From: CAWCTD01 sp963798455
GTDB taxonomy: Bacteria; Acidobacteriota; Terriglobia; Bryobacterales; Bryobacteraceae
Direction: 5' to 3'
DNA: 64,000 nt
Assembly: GCA_963798455.1 (NCBI GenBank)
Contig: CAWCTD010000003.1
Location: forward strand, 868,001 to 932,000
Below are positions 31,121 through 39,175 of the stretch, piece by piece. Position numbers and translations under genes: made by a program. Each line of letters opens with the position of its first letter. Position 1 is the stretch's first letter. Below the pieces are notes generated by a model. The model was not told where the DNA came from and searched no databases. It was given only the letters and a program-made list of their open reading frames with translations.

Positions 31121-33201
31121 AACGCCGGATGCTCTTTGTTGCAGCTCTCGTGGCGCTGCTGTGCGGCGCACTCCATGCCCAAAGTCAGCCGCCAGTGATC
31201 CAGACAACTTCCTTATTGACTGGAACCGTGGGCGTCGCCTATTCGCAGACGTTGAGAGCCGCGTTGGGCACGCCCCCGTACACCTGGAGCCTTGGCGAGG
31301 TCGGCGCCTTGCCGGCCGGATTGACGCTGAGTTCCAGCGGTGTCATCAGTGGCACCCCGAAGGCGGCAGGCACCGGTTCCGTGCCGATCTATGTCACTGA
31401 CAGCCTCAAATCAACCGGCTACAAAGTGTTCGACTGGACCGTAATCCTGCCACCTCTCACGATCACAACTGTCGCCGCGCTGCCCAGTGGAACCGTGGGC
31501 GTGGTTTATTCCCAGAGTTTTGCGGCTACCGGCGGAACGGGTCCGTACACGTGGTCGGCTATCCCTGAGGTGCTGCCGCCCGGCCTCACGCTGGATGCCG
31601 CGGGCGATCTAGGCGGCGCGCCGACCCAGAGTGGCACGTTCAACTTCAACGTCACTGTCACCGACTCGGCCGAGGTGTCCGTATCGAAGGGGTTCACTGT
31701 CACGGTGAGTGCCCAGCTTTCGATCACGACAGGCTCCCTGCTGCCCAGCGGGACCGTGGGTGTAGCCTATTCGCTGGCCCTGGCAGCAACGGGAGGCACG
31801 CCGCCGTACGCCAATTGGCGCGTTGTGGCACTCGCTCTGCCCTCTGGACTGACGCTCGATGCTGCTACCGGCGCTATCAGCGGCACGCCGTTAGAGGCGA
31901 AAAAGTATGTCGTCCAGATTTCCGTCAGTGACAGCGCTGGCAAGAGCACAGCCAAGATATTCGACTTGACCATAAATCCGGCGGCGTTCACGATCACAAC
32001 CGCCTCCCCGCTGCCCAATGCAACGGCGGGTACAGCATATTCGCAGAACCTCGCGGCTACCGGCGGGACACCCACATATACCTGGACCGCCGCATCCCTG
32101 CCTTCGTGGCTTTCGCTCTCGTCGGCTGGCGTCCTGAGCGGCACGCCGACGCAGAGTGGAACGTTCCCCTTCACCGTCACCGTCACCGATTCCGCCAAGG
32201 CAACCGCATCCAAGCCGTTCAGCCTTACCGTGAATCCGGCCGTGCTCTCCATCACGACCGCTTCCCCGCTGCCCAACGGAACAATGGGGGCGGCTTATTC
32301 GCAGACGCTCGCGGCTACCGGCGGCACGCCTACATATAGCTGGACCGCCGCATCCCTGCCTTCGTGGCTTTTGCTCTCGTCAGTTGGCGTCCTGAGCGGC
32401 ACGCCGACGCAGAGTGGCGTTTTCACCCTCACCGTCATTGTCACCGATTCCGCCAAGCCGGCTGTCACTGCCTCGAAGCAGTTCACCCTGACGGTGGCTG
32501 TCCCTGCCGCGCCCGCGCTTTCCGTAACGGGCCTGACCGACACGGTGAGCCCGGCACAGCAGCCGACCGTTGACGTGCAGCTCAGCTCCCCCTATTCGCT
32601 GGCCATAACTGGCACCATCACCCTGACATTCGCGGCCGATGCGGTGAACCCGTCCGACGATCCGTCCATTCAGTTCTCGACTGGCGGACGGACGCTCGGC
32701 TTCACCATCCCCGCTGGTCAGACGAGCGCCTCGTGGCCTTCCTCCCACAACATCCAGACCGGGACCGTGGCAGGCACAATCACCCTGACGCCCAATTTCT
32801 CCGCGGGTGGCCAGAACATCACGCCGACGCCCGCACCCAGCCGGTCCGTGACCATCGCCCGGGCCGTGCCCAAGATCAACTCGGTGCAGGTGGTGAAAAC
32901 CAGCGGCGGGTTCAATGTGCTGGTCACCGGCTACTCCACGCCGCGGCAGGTGACGCAGGCGGCGTTTAGTTTCACCGCCACGTCGGGCGGCAACCTGCAA
33001 ACGACTCAACTGACCGTCCTCTCGGACAGCGCCTTCACAACCTGGTACACCGGCACGTCCTCGGCCGCATTCGGCAGTTCGTTCCTCTATACCCAGCCGT
33101 TCACGGTCACGGGGGATCTGAGCGCGATCTCCTCGGTCTCGGTAACGCTGTCAAACGCCGTGGGAAGTTCTACGGCCGTCAGTGCGACCTTTCCGCCTTA
33201 G
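31117..33201 (+). CDS. Secreted protein with tandem putative-Ig (He_PIG) repeats
   Basis: 694 aa with signal peptide (LFVAALVALLCGALHA). At least five tandem He_PIG-like repeats of about 86-90 residues are seen from about 25 to 465, each with the pattern TASPLPNGTxGxAYSQTLAA, TGGTPxYxW and SGTPTQSGxFxFTVTVTDSA. The fourth and fifth units (around 32000-32240 and 32258-32500) are nearly identical in DNA at a 258-base (86-codon) offset, pointing to a recent duplication. The C-terminal 230 residues are a different beta-rich region. Such proteins are usually adhesins or surface-layer components. The start overlaps the previous stop. Confidence 0.82.
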   Translation: MKRRMLFVAALVALLCGALHAQSQPPVIQTTSLLTGTVGVAYSQTLRAALGTPPYTWSLGEVGALPAGLTLSSSGVISGTPKAAGTGSVPIYVTDSLKSTGYKVFDWTVILPPLTITTVAALPSGTVGVVYSQSFAATGGTGPYTWSAIPEVLPPGLTLDAAGDLGGAPTQSGTFNFNVTVTDSAEVSVSKGFTVTVSAQLSITTGSLLPSGTVGVAYSLALAATGGTPPYANWRVVALALPSGLTLDAATGAISGTPLEAKKYVVQISVSDSAGKSTAKIFDLTINPAAFTITTASPLPNATAGTAYSQNLAATGGTPTYTWTAASLPSWLSLSSAGVLSGTPTQSGTFPFTVTVTDSAKATASKPFSLTVNPAVLSITTASPLPNGTMGAAYSQTLAATGGTPTYSWTAASLPSWLLLSSVGVLSGTPTQSGVFTLTVIVTDSAKPAVTASKQFTLTVAVPAAPALSVTGLTDTVSPAQQPTVDVQLSSPYSLAITGTITLTFAADAVNPSDDPSIQFSTGGRTLGFTIPAGQTSASWPSSHNIQTGTVAGTITLTPNFSAGGQNITPTPAPSRSVTIARAVPKINSVQVVKTSGGFNVLVTGYSTPRQVTQAAFSFTATSGGNLQTTQLTVLSDSAFTTWYTGTSSAAFGSSFLYTQPFTVTGDLSAISSVSVTLSNAVGSSTAVSATFPP

Positions 33202-33225
33202 AGCGCCGGCGGCGGTTGGCGCTCT
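33200..33225 (+). terminator. Hairpin after the Ig-repeat gene
   Basis: AGAGCGCC (33200-33207, overlapping the TAG stop) pairs with GGCGCTCT (33218-33225) around a 10-base loop. There is no T-run, so a Rho-independent terminator is only weakly supported. It separates the Ig-repeat gene from rubrerythrin. Confidence 0.4.
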
Positions 33226-33258
33226 GCAATCGCTATTATCGAATAGGAGTTGTGAACT

Positions 33259-33690
33259 GTGAGCCATCACATTACATCCCTCAAAGGGACCAAGACGCAC
33301 GAGAACCTGAAAGCCGCCTTCGCCGGGGAATCGCAGGCGAACCGCCGCTACCTCTATTTCGCCAAGCAAGCCGACGTGGAAGGCTACCCTGACGTCGCCG
33401 GCCTGTTCCGTGACACCGCGGAAGGGGAAACCGGCCACGCGCACGGCCATCTTGATTACCTGAAGCTGGTGGGAGACCCGGCCACGGGGCTGCCCATCGG
33501 CGAAACATCCGACAATCTGAAGGCCGCCGTCGCCGGCGAGACGCACGAGTACACCGACATGTACCCGGGCATGGCCAAGGCCGCCCGCGAGGAAGGCTTC
33601 GTCGAGATCGCCGACTGGTTCGAAACCCTCGCCAAGGCCGAGAAATCGCACGCCGGCCGCTTCACCAAGGGGCTGGAAGGCATCTCCTAG
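33259..33690 (+). CDS. Rubrerythrin (di-iron only, no rubredoxin domain)
   Basis: 143 aa, GTG start at 33259 with TAGGAG upstream. The two-helix-pair diiron site is visible: ENLKAAFAGESQANRRY, then EGETGHAHGHLDYL (E-x2-H), then AGETHEYTDMYPGM and AKAEKSHAGRF (E-x2-H). The protein ends at LEGIS with no C-terminal rubredoxin CxxC pairs, so it needs an external electron donor. It probably reduces hydrogen peroxide or stores iron in the cytoplasm. It is followed two bases later by an Fe-S/CCG protein and then DUF3501, a three-gene set that recurs in many bacteria. Confidence 0.92.
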   Translation: MSHHITSLKGTKTHENLKAAFAGESQANRRYLYFAKQADVEGYPDVAGLFRDTAEGETGHAHGHLDYLKLVGDPATGLPIGETSDNLKAAVAGETHEYTDMYPGMAKAAREEGFVEIADWFETLAKAEKSHAGRFTKGLEGIS

Positions 33691-33692
33691 AC

Positions 33693-35006
33693 GTGTCCAT
33701 CATTCGGGGAACGCCCACTCCGGGTCTCACCTACGACCCGAATGCCCCTGTGTATTGGGACAGCGCCGCGCTCCAGCAGGAACTGGTGCGCGTGTTTGAG
33801 ATCTGCCACGGCTGCCGGCTGTGTTTCAACCTCTGCCCGTCTTTCCCGGAGCTTCTCAACGCGGTGGACCGGCACGAGGGAGACGTCCGGCAGCTTACGC
33901 CGGCTGAAGTGGACCGGGTGATCGACACCTGCTTCCAGTGCAAGATCTGCTACGTCAAGTGCCCCTATACGCCGGACGACGGCCACGAGTTCCAGCTCGA
34001 TTTCCCCAGGCTGCTGCTGCGCGCGAACGCCATCCGCAGGAAGGCGAAGGGAATCCCCTTTTCCTCACGGGTGCTGTCGCGCCCCGAGATGCTTGGCGAG
34101 ATAGCCCGCCTTACTCCCGGAATCGCCAACTGGGCCAACCGGCAGCCGCTGCTGCGGGTCCTCATGGAGCACACGCTGGGGATCCACCGCGAAAAACTGC
34201 TGCCGGACTTTTACGGCGAGACCTTCATGGACTGGTTCCGCAACCAGCCCGCCCCCGCGGGCGACGCCTCGCGCGCCGTGCTGTTCGTCACCTGCTCGAT
34301 GAACTACAACAACCCGCAGCTCGGCAAGGACGTGGTCGAGGTCTTCGGCAAGAACGGGATCGCGCTCGCCTGCGTGAAACAAAACTGCTGCGGCATGCCC
34401 GCCGTGGAAGCGGGCGACATGGATCTTGCCCGGCGCATGGCCCGAAGCAACGTGGAGGCTCTGCTGCCCTACGCGAGGGCCGGCAAGAAGATCCTCGTCG
34501 CCGACCCCACCTGTTCCTACATGATGCGGAAGGAATACCCCGAGCTGGCGGGGTGGCCGGAAGCCAGGGAGATCGCGGCCGCGGTCATGGACGTCTGCGA
34601 GTTCCTGTTCCAGCTCAAGCAGGAGGGCACGTTCAACCGCGAGTTTCGAACCACCCCAAAGAAAGTAGCGTACCATCTGCCCTGCCACCTGAAGGCGCAG
34701 AACATAGGTTACCGCTCGCGCGACATGATGCGGCTCATCCCGGGCTGTACCGTCAAGCTCGTGGACCAGTGCTGCGGCCATGACGGCACCTGGGCCATGA
34801 AGACGCAGTTCTTCCCGATGTCGAAACTGGCGGGCAAGAAGGCCTTCGATGAGATGGCCTCGGCGGAGGCCGACGTACTGGCGACCGATTGCCCGCTGGC
34901 CGCCGTGCAGTTCGACCAGGCTTTGGGCAAGCGGCCCATCCATCCCATCCAGGTCCTTTCCCGCGCCTACCGCGAAGGTGGTTTTCCGAACGCGGTGGAG
35001 AGCTGA
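33693..35006 (+). CDS. GlpC/HdrD-like Fe-S oxidoreductase with two CCG domains
   Basis: 437 aa, GTG at 33693. It has two 4Fe-4S ferredoxin motifs (CHGCRLCFNLCPSF near 33-46 and CFQCKICYVKCPYT near 73-86), then two cysteine-rich CCG domains: QNCCGMPAVEAGD and, later, LPCHLKAQNIGY with DQCCGHDGTWAMK. This is the layout of anaerobic glycerol-3-phosphate dehydrogenase subunit C and heterodisulfide reductase D. It is probably the electron donor to the neighbouring rubrerythrin rather than GlpC, because no GlpA/B genes are present. Its TGA overlaps the next ATG by one base (TGATG). Confidence 0.88.
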   Translation: MSIIRGTPTPGLTYDPNAPVYWDSAALQQELVRVFEICHGCRLCFNLCPSFPELLNAVDRHEGDVRQLTPAEVDRVIDTCFQCKICYVKCPYTPDDGHEFQLDFPRLLLRANAIRRKAKGIPFSSRVLSRPEMLGEIARLTPGIANWANRQPLLRVLMEHTLGIHREKLLPDFYGETFMDWFRNQPAPAGDASRAVLFVTCSMNYNNPQLGKDVVEVFGKNGIALACVKQNCCGMPAVEAGDMDLARRMARSNVEALLPYARAGKKILVADPTCSYMMRKEYPELAGWPEAREIAAAVMDVCEFLFQLKQEGTFNREFRTTPKKVAYHLPCHLKAQNIGYRSRDMMRLIPGCTVKLVDQCCGHDGTWAMKTQFFPMSKLAGKKAFDEMASAEADVLATDCPLAAVQFDQALGKRPIHPIQVLSRAYREGGFPNAVES

Positions 35007-35575
35007 TGCGACACGTCAGCGCTGCCGAGATCAAGAGCCTTGCCGACTACGAGCTGGAGCGCGAGCACTGGCGCCCCCAGGTCATGGCGCTTAAGGACCG
35101 CCGCCGCGTGCGCGTGGGCGGCCACCTGACTTTTCTCTTCGAGAACCACGACACCGTCCGCTACCAGATCCAGGAGATGATCCGCATCGAAAAGATGGTG
35201 AAGCCCGCCGAGATTGCTCACGAAGTGGAAACCTACAACGAGCTGATTCCGGCAGAGGGCGAGCTGAGCGCCAGTCTTCTGCTCGAATACGAAACGCCGG
35301 CCGAGCGTGACGTGCGGCTCAGGGAGTTGCTCGGGCTGGAGGAGCACATTTGGCTCGTGGCCGGCGATCTCGCGCCGGTCCAGGCGACCTTTGACCAGCG
35401 GCAGATCTCGACTGTCCGGGTAAGCGCGGTGCAGTACCTTAAGTTCCGGCTCACCCCTGAGCAAGCGGCGCAATTCCCCCACGGCGCCAAGATCGTGATC
35501 GACCACCCGAAATATCAAGCCGAACGCGCGCTGGCCGCGTCCGAATTGGCGGAGCTGTACCAGGACTTAGTGTAA
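35006..35575 (+). CDS. DUF3501 family protein
   Basis: 189 aa from ATG 35006, overlapping the previous stop by one base; the longer in-frame extension upstream lies inside the Fe-S gene and is rejected. The sequence has VSAAEIKSLADYELEREHWR, then RVRVGGHLTFLFENHDTVRY, then QIQEMIRIEKMV, the DUF3501 signature. The conserved company with rubrerythrin and the CCG Fe-S protein suggests a shared peroxide/redox role, but DUF3501 has no assigned activity. No cysteines suggest a cofactor. It is cytoplasmic. Confidence 0.88.
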   Translation: MRHVSAAEIKSLADYELEREHWRPQVMALKDRRRVRVGGHLTFLFENHDTVRYQIQEMIRIEKMVKPAEIAHEVETYNELIPAEGELSASLLLEYETPAERDVRLRELLGLEEHIWLVAGDLAPVQATFDQRQISTVRVSAVQYLKFRLTPEQAAQFPHGAKIVIDHPKYQAERALAASELAELYQDLV

Positions 35576-35595
35576 GAGCTGGGCAGGCCCGGCTC

Positions 35596-37101
35596 CTACC
35601 TCAGGTTCTCGATCAAGCCGTAGATCGGCCGCAGGCTCGGGTAGAGGGCGCGATACACTTCGTGGCCCCGGCGGTAGAGTTGGGATTCGTGGGGCCGGGG
35701 CAGGACCGAGTCTGCTTCCCGGATGACAGCGCGGCAGGCCTCCGGTACGGAGCCATAGGCGTCGGTACCCACCATGGCCAAGATGGCGGCGCCGTAGGCC
35801 GAGCCCTCCTGGGAAGCCAGCGTAACCACCCGCGCGCCCAACACGTCCGCCGCCAATTGCCGCCAGAAAGTGCTCCGGGCGCCCCCGCCGGATAGGCGCA
35901 CACAGTCCACCGCGATTCCCATGTGTTCAATGAGGTCCAGGCAGTCCTTCTGGCTGTAGCAGACTCCTTCCAGCAGCGCACGGATCAAATCCGCGCGGGT
36001 GTGCTTGGCGGTCACTCCGACCCAGCCGCCCCGCGCCGTGGAATCCAGGTGCGGCGTCCGCTCCCCCATAAGGTACGGGAGCCAGAACAGGCCTTGCGAT
36101 CCCGGCCGAGCGGTGGCCGCCTCGGCAGTGAGAGCGTCGTAGGATTCGCCTGGCGCCAACTGGTTCCGGAACCATTGCAGGCTGAGGCCCGCGCCCTGGG
36201 TAACCCCCATCACGTGCCAGGCGCCCTTCACGGCGTGGCAGAAGGTATGCACGCGGCCCTCAGGATCGTAGTGGGCCTTTTCCATGTACGCGAAGACCAC
36301 GCCGGAAGTGCCCAGCGTGCAGGAAACGGCGCCAGGCTCCACGATGCCGTTCCCCACGGCGCTTGACGCCTGATCGCCGCCGCCCCCCACCACGGGTGTC
36401 CCTTCCTTCAGTCCGGTCAGTTGCGCCGCCCGGGCGGACACCTGGCCGGTGACTTCGCTGGATTCGTAAACACGCGGCAGCAGCGCGCGGTCTAGCTGCA
36501 AGCGGTCAAGCATCTGGTGGGACCAACGGCGAAGCACTACGTCGAACAACGCCGTACCGGAGGCGTCGGACACCTCCGTGGCATACTCGCCGGTGAGTTC
36601 GAAGCGGACGTAGTCTTTCGGAAGCAGCACCTTGCGGGCTCTGGCAAAAGACTGCGGCTCGTTGTCTCTTACCCACAATAGCTTGGGGAGCGTGAATCCC
36701 GTCAGCACCGGGTTCGCGGTGAAGGCCAGGATGTTGGCCTTGCCCACGACCTGGTTGATGCGGTCCACCTGGGCCTGGCTGCGCTGGTCGCACCAGATCA
36801 AGGCCGGACGGATGACCTGGTCGGTCTCGTCCAGCAGAACCAAGCCATGCATCTGGCCTGACAGGCCGACACCTTTGACTTGCTTCCCTGTTGTCCTGGC
36901 TTGGGCGAGAACGCCCTGGATGGCCTTCTGCGCCGCCTGCCACCAGTCTTCGGGGCGCTGCTCGGCCCACAGCGGCTTCTCCATACGCATGTCCTCATGC
37001 GGCGCCGAGAAGCCTGCTTTGACAGTCCCTGTCTCATCCGCCAGCAGCGCGCGCGTGCCACCGGTCCCGATGTCGATCCCCAGCCAATACATGCGTTTCA
37101 T
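35596..37101 (-). CDS. xylB: Xylulokinase (FGGY family)
   Basis: 501 aa. The FGGY_N domain begins WLGIDIGTGGTRALLADETG and contains GVGLSGQMHGLVLLDE and RPALIWCDQRSQAQ, the xylulokinase sugar-binding motifs. The second half has VGGGGDQASSAVGNGI, SCTLGTSGVVFAY, and the adenosine motif RLSGGGARSTFWRQL. Length matches XylB (about 490-500). It phosphorylates D-xylulose with ATP to feed the pentose phosphate pathway in the cytoplasm. The next gene on this strand is a ROK sugar kinase 15 bases upstream, so the two probably form a sugar-use operon. It converges on the DUF3501 gene. Confidence 0.92.
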   Translation of the reverse strand: MKRMYWLGIDIGTGGTRALLADETGTVKAGFSAPHEDMRMEKPLWAEQRPEDWWQAAQKAIQGVLAQARTTGKQVKGVGLSGQMHGLVLLDETDQVIRPALIWCDQRSQAQVDRINQVVGKANILAFTANPVLTGFTLPKLLWVRDNEPQSFARARKVLLPKDYVRFELTGEYATEVSDASGTALFDVVLRRWSHQMLDRLQLDRALLPRVYESSEVTGQVSARAAQLTGLKEGTPVVGGGGDQASSAVGNGIVEPGAVSCTLGTSGVVFAYMEKAHYDPEGRVHTFCHAVKGAWHVMGVTQGAGLSLQWFRNQLAPGESYDALTAEAATARPGSQGLFWLPYLMGERTPHLDSTARGGWVGVTAKHTRADLIRALLEGVCYSQKDCLDLIEHMGIAVDCVRLSGGGARSTFWRQLAADVLGARVVTLASQEGSAYGAAILAMVGTDAYGSVPEACRAVIREADSVLPRPHESQLYRRGHEVYRALYPSLRPIYGLIENLR

Positions 37102-37116
37102 CCCCCAACTATTTGA

Positions 37117-38043
37117 TCACGCAGTGTGTTGTTGCTCCTGGAACGGCAAATAGGCGGCGCCGAACATCCCCGCCTCATTGCCCAGGATGGCTTTCTCTAC
37201 CCTGGGCTTGGTGGTGCGGAAGGTAAAGGAGCGCTGCTCGAGTTCCTGGAACATCGCGGGCGCGAAAAGATCCCAGGCCGCCAACACTCCGCCGCTCAAC
37301 AGATACAGAGGAAAATTGAAGATTTGGATTAAGTTGGCCAAGCCGATCCCTAACGCACTCCCCATGCACTGGAAGACCCGCTTGGCCCGCGGATCGCCAG
37401 CGAGCGCCAAGGTGTAGACTTGCTCGGACGTCAGGTTCTCGCCCAGATTCAAATGCCTTGCCATGGTCACGACCGCGGTTGCGGAGGCATGTTTTTCAAG
37501 GCATCCGATGTTGCCGCAGGCACACGGAATGCCGGTGGGGTTTACCGTGGTGTGACCGACCTCGGCCGCCATGCCGAGGTTCCCCCGCAGCACCCGGCCG
37601 GCGGAGATGATACCCCCGCCGATGCCGGTACCCAAGGTGAGCAACACCAGGTCGTCCACGTCGCGTCCGGCGCCCATCCACTTCTCGCCCAGCGCCGCGG
37701 CGTTGGCGTCGTTTTCCAGAATAACCCGTGTCCCCAGGCGCGCCTGGATTTCGTCCCGTGCCGAGAAGTTCTCAAACGCCGGGATGTTGGGTGACGAAAG
37801 GACCAGGCCCTTCTCCATGAGGATGAAGCCCGCCAACGCCACGCCGATCCCAGCCAGTTGGTCGCCCTGCCGGTCCCCCCGCAACCTGGTCACGGCGGCC
37901 ACAATATCGCCGACGATCACCCCCGGGCCGGCCGAGGAGTTGGTTGTCCCCGAGACCTTCCCAAGGATTCTCCCGGTGCGATCGATAGCCGCGGCGCGAA
38001 AGTTCGTGCCGCCCAAGTCCAGTCCTATGGAGTACTCAGCCAT
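37117..38043 (-). CDS. ROK-family sugar kinase (glucokinase-like)
   Basis: 308 aa. The ATP motif is GLDLGGTNFRAAAIDRTG at the N-terminus. The catalytic region is RVILENDANAAALGEKW (Asp), followed by GTGIGGGIISAGRV and the ROK zinc motif CACGNIGCLEKHAS with E-x-GH upstream (AEVGHTTV). Length is normal. ROK members phosphorylate glucose, fructose, N-acetylmannosamine or allose; no helix-turn-helix domain is attached, so it is an enzyme, not a repressor. It is adjacent to xylB and probably co-transcribed. Confidence 0.9.
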   Translation of the reverse strand: MAEYSIGLDLGGTNFRAAAIDRTGRILGKVSGTTNSSAGPGVIVGDIVAAVTRLRGDRQGDQLAGIGVALAGFILMEKGLVLSSPNIPAFENFSARDEIQARLGTRVILENDANAAALGEKWMGAGRDVDDLVLLTLGTGIGGGIISAGRVLRGNLGMAAEVGHTTVNPTGIPCACGNIGCLEKHASATAVVTMARHLNLGENLTSEQVYTLALAGDPRAKRVFQCMGSALGIGLANLIQIFNFPLYLLSGGVLAAWDLFAPAMFQELEQRSFTFRTTKPRVEKAILGNEAGMFGAAYLPFQEQQHTA

Positions 38044-38070
38044 GAACCCGAATCATAGCAGACAACCGCC

Positions 38071-39138
38071 TCAGGGCTTCGGCGGCTGTTCGGTTGTCCT
38101 GTCCGCGGGGAGTGGGTCGGGCGTCTCGAAGTTGATGGAGGCTTCCGCCGAGAACTTCCGGTACAGGCGGAATTCCGCTTCGTTCTTGAACAGGGCCCTG
38201 CCCTCCCGCAGACGCATCACTGCTCTGAGCGGCAGAATGTAGTCCCGGTCGCCGATGGTCGCGGAGTCGTAGTCCAGGATGCTGCTGGCTTGCTGGATCG
38301 GGAAAGTCGGCGGAATGCCGTCGGCCTCCAGGGTAATCCGCGCGACTGTTCCGCTGTCGGCGTCCACGTAGATCAAGCCGTGATAGCCGGGTGTGATCCT
38401 GTCCCTTTTCTCGTACTCGACCGTCCACTTGGATTGAGGCTGCGCGACCACGTAAGAGAAAACGTGCATTCTCCGGCCGCGCAGCGTGGCCCACCGCTCC
38501 CAGCGGAAGGTGGCGCCGGTCTGCTTGTCGAAGATCTCCCGCATCATGCTGCCGAACTCGCCCGAAGAGATCGCCCCGCCCACCGCCTGGTACGGCATCT
38601 CCGTGTACGTGCCGTTCACCAGCATCAACTTGTAATCTTCCTTCTGCTCGAAGTAGCTGAGACGCGCGGTAAGGACGTCCTCGCTTTGCCAGAACTCCAG
38701 GCCGCTGGGATCGAAGTAGCGGCGCGTGACCTGGGTGCAGATGAAGTCCGGCAACTGCCTGGTGTAGTTGAGGGCGTAATCGCGCGCCGCTTCGATAACC
38801 TTCCGCCATTCGGCTGGCTCGGGGGGCGGTATCTCGGGCGCGGCGGGCTGGCTGATGGCGGCGGGGGGCTCCGGCAGTTGCTGGGAGGCCGTCTGCAAGG
38901 CGCGCAACGCCTCGACGGTCCTGGGGCCGGCGCCGGCCGCCTGGAGTTCGATAATGGTCCGGTCATCGAGGCGATAGCTCAGCTTCACGCCGCGCAAGTA
39001 GTCGGCCACCTGCCGGTCAGGCTGCTTCAACTGGACGGAAGACTTGACGAAGGACATCAGTTGATCGATAGTGAGCGCCGTCTGCGCCCCGGCGTACAGG
39101 CAGGCCGCAAGCACCATGGCCGCCGCGCGTTTCTTCAT
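38071..39138 (-). CDS. Secreted protein of unknown function
   Basis: 355 aa from ATG 39138; a TTG 18 bases upstream (39156) is an alternative. Signal peptide: KKRAAAMVLAACLYAGAQTA. The first 75 residues (TIDQLMSFVKSSVQLKQPD, DRTIIELQAAGAGPRTVEAL) look helical, followed by a Pro-rich linker and a beta-rich domain (LPDFICTQVTRRYFDP, RLSYFEQKEDYKLMLVNG, PGYHGLIYVDADSGTVARI). This architecture recurs in Acidobacteria proteins of unknown function. The FICTQ motif and the acidic ISSGEFGSMM block look conserved. It is 27 bases from the ROK gene and may be separate. Confidence 0.72.
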   Translation of the reverse strand: MKKRAAAMVLAACLYAGAQTALTIDQLMSFVKSSVQLKQPDRQVADYLRGVKLSYRLDDRTIIELQAAGAGPRTVEALRALQTASQQLPEPPAAISQPAAPEIPPPEPAEWRKVIEAARDYALNYTRQLPDFICTQVTRRYFDPSGLEFWQSEDVLTARLSYFEQKEDYKLMLVNGTYTEMPYQAVGGAISSGEFGSMMREIFDKQTGATFRWERWATLRGRRMHVFSYVVAQPQSKWTVEYEKRDRITPGYHGLIYVDADSGTVARITLEADGIPPTFPIQQASSILDYDSATIGDRDYILPLRAVMRLREGRALFKNEAEFRLYRKFSAEASINFETPDPLPADRTTEQPPKP

Positions 39139-39175
39139 ACTTCCATTCTCCGCCAATTGGGATCTCCGGGTGGGG

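Noticed and set aside
31990..32500. Tandem repeats considered as a CRISPR array
   Set aside because: The period is 258 bases, in frame and coding for Ig-like domains. There are no short repeats with unique spacers. No CRISPR array was seen anywhere.
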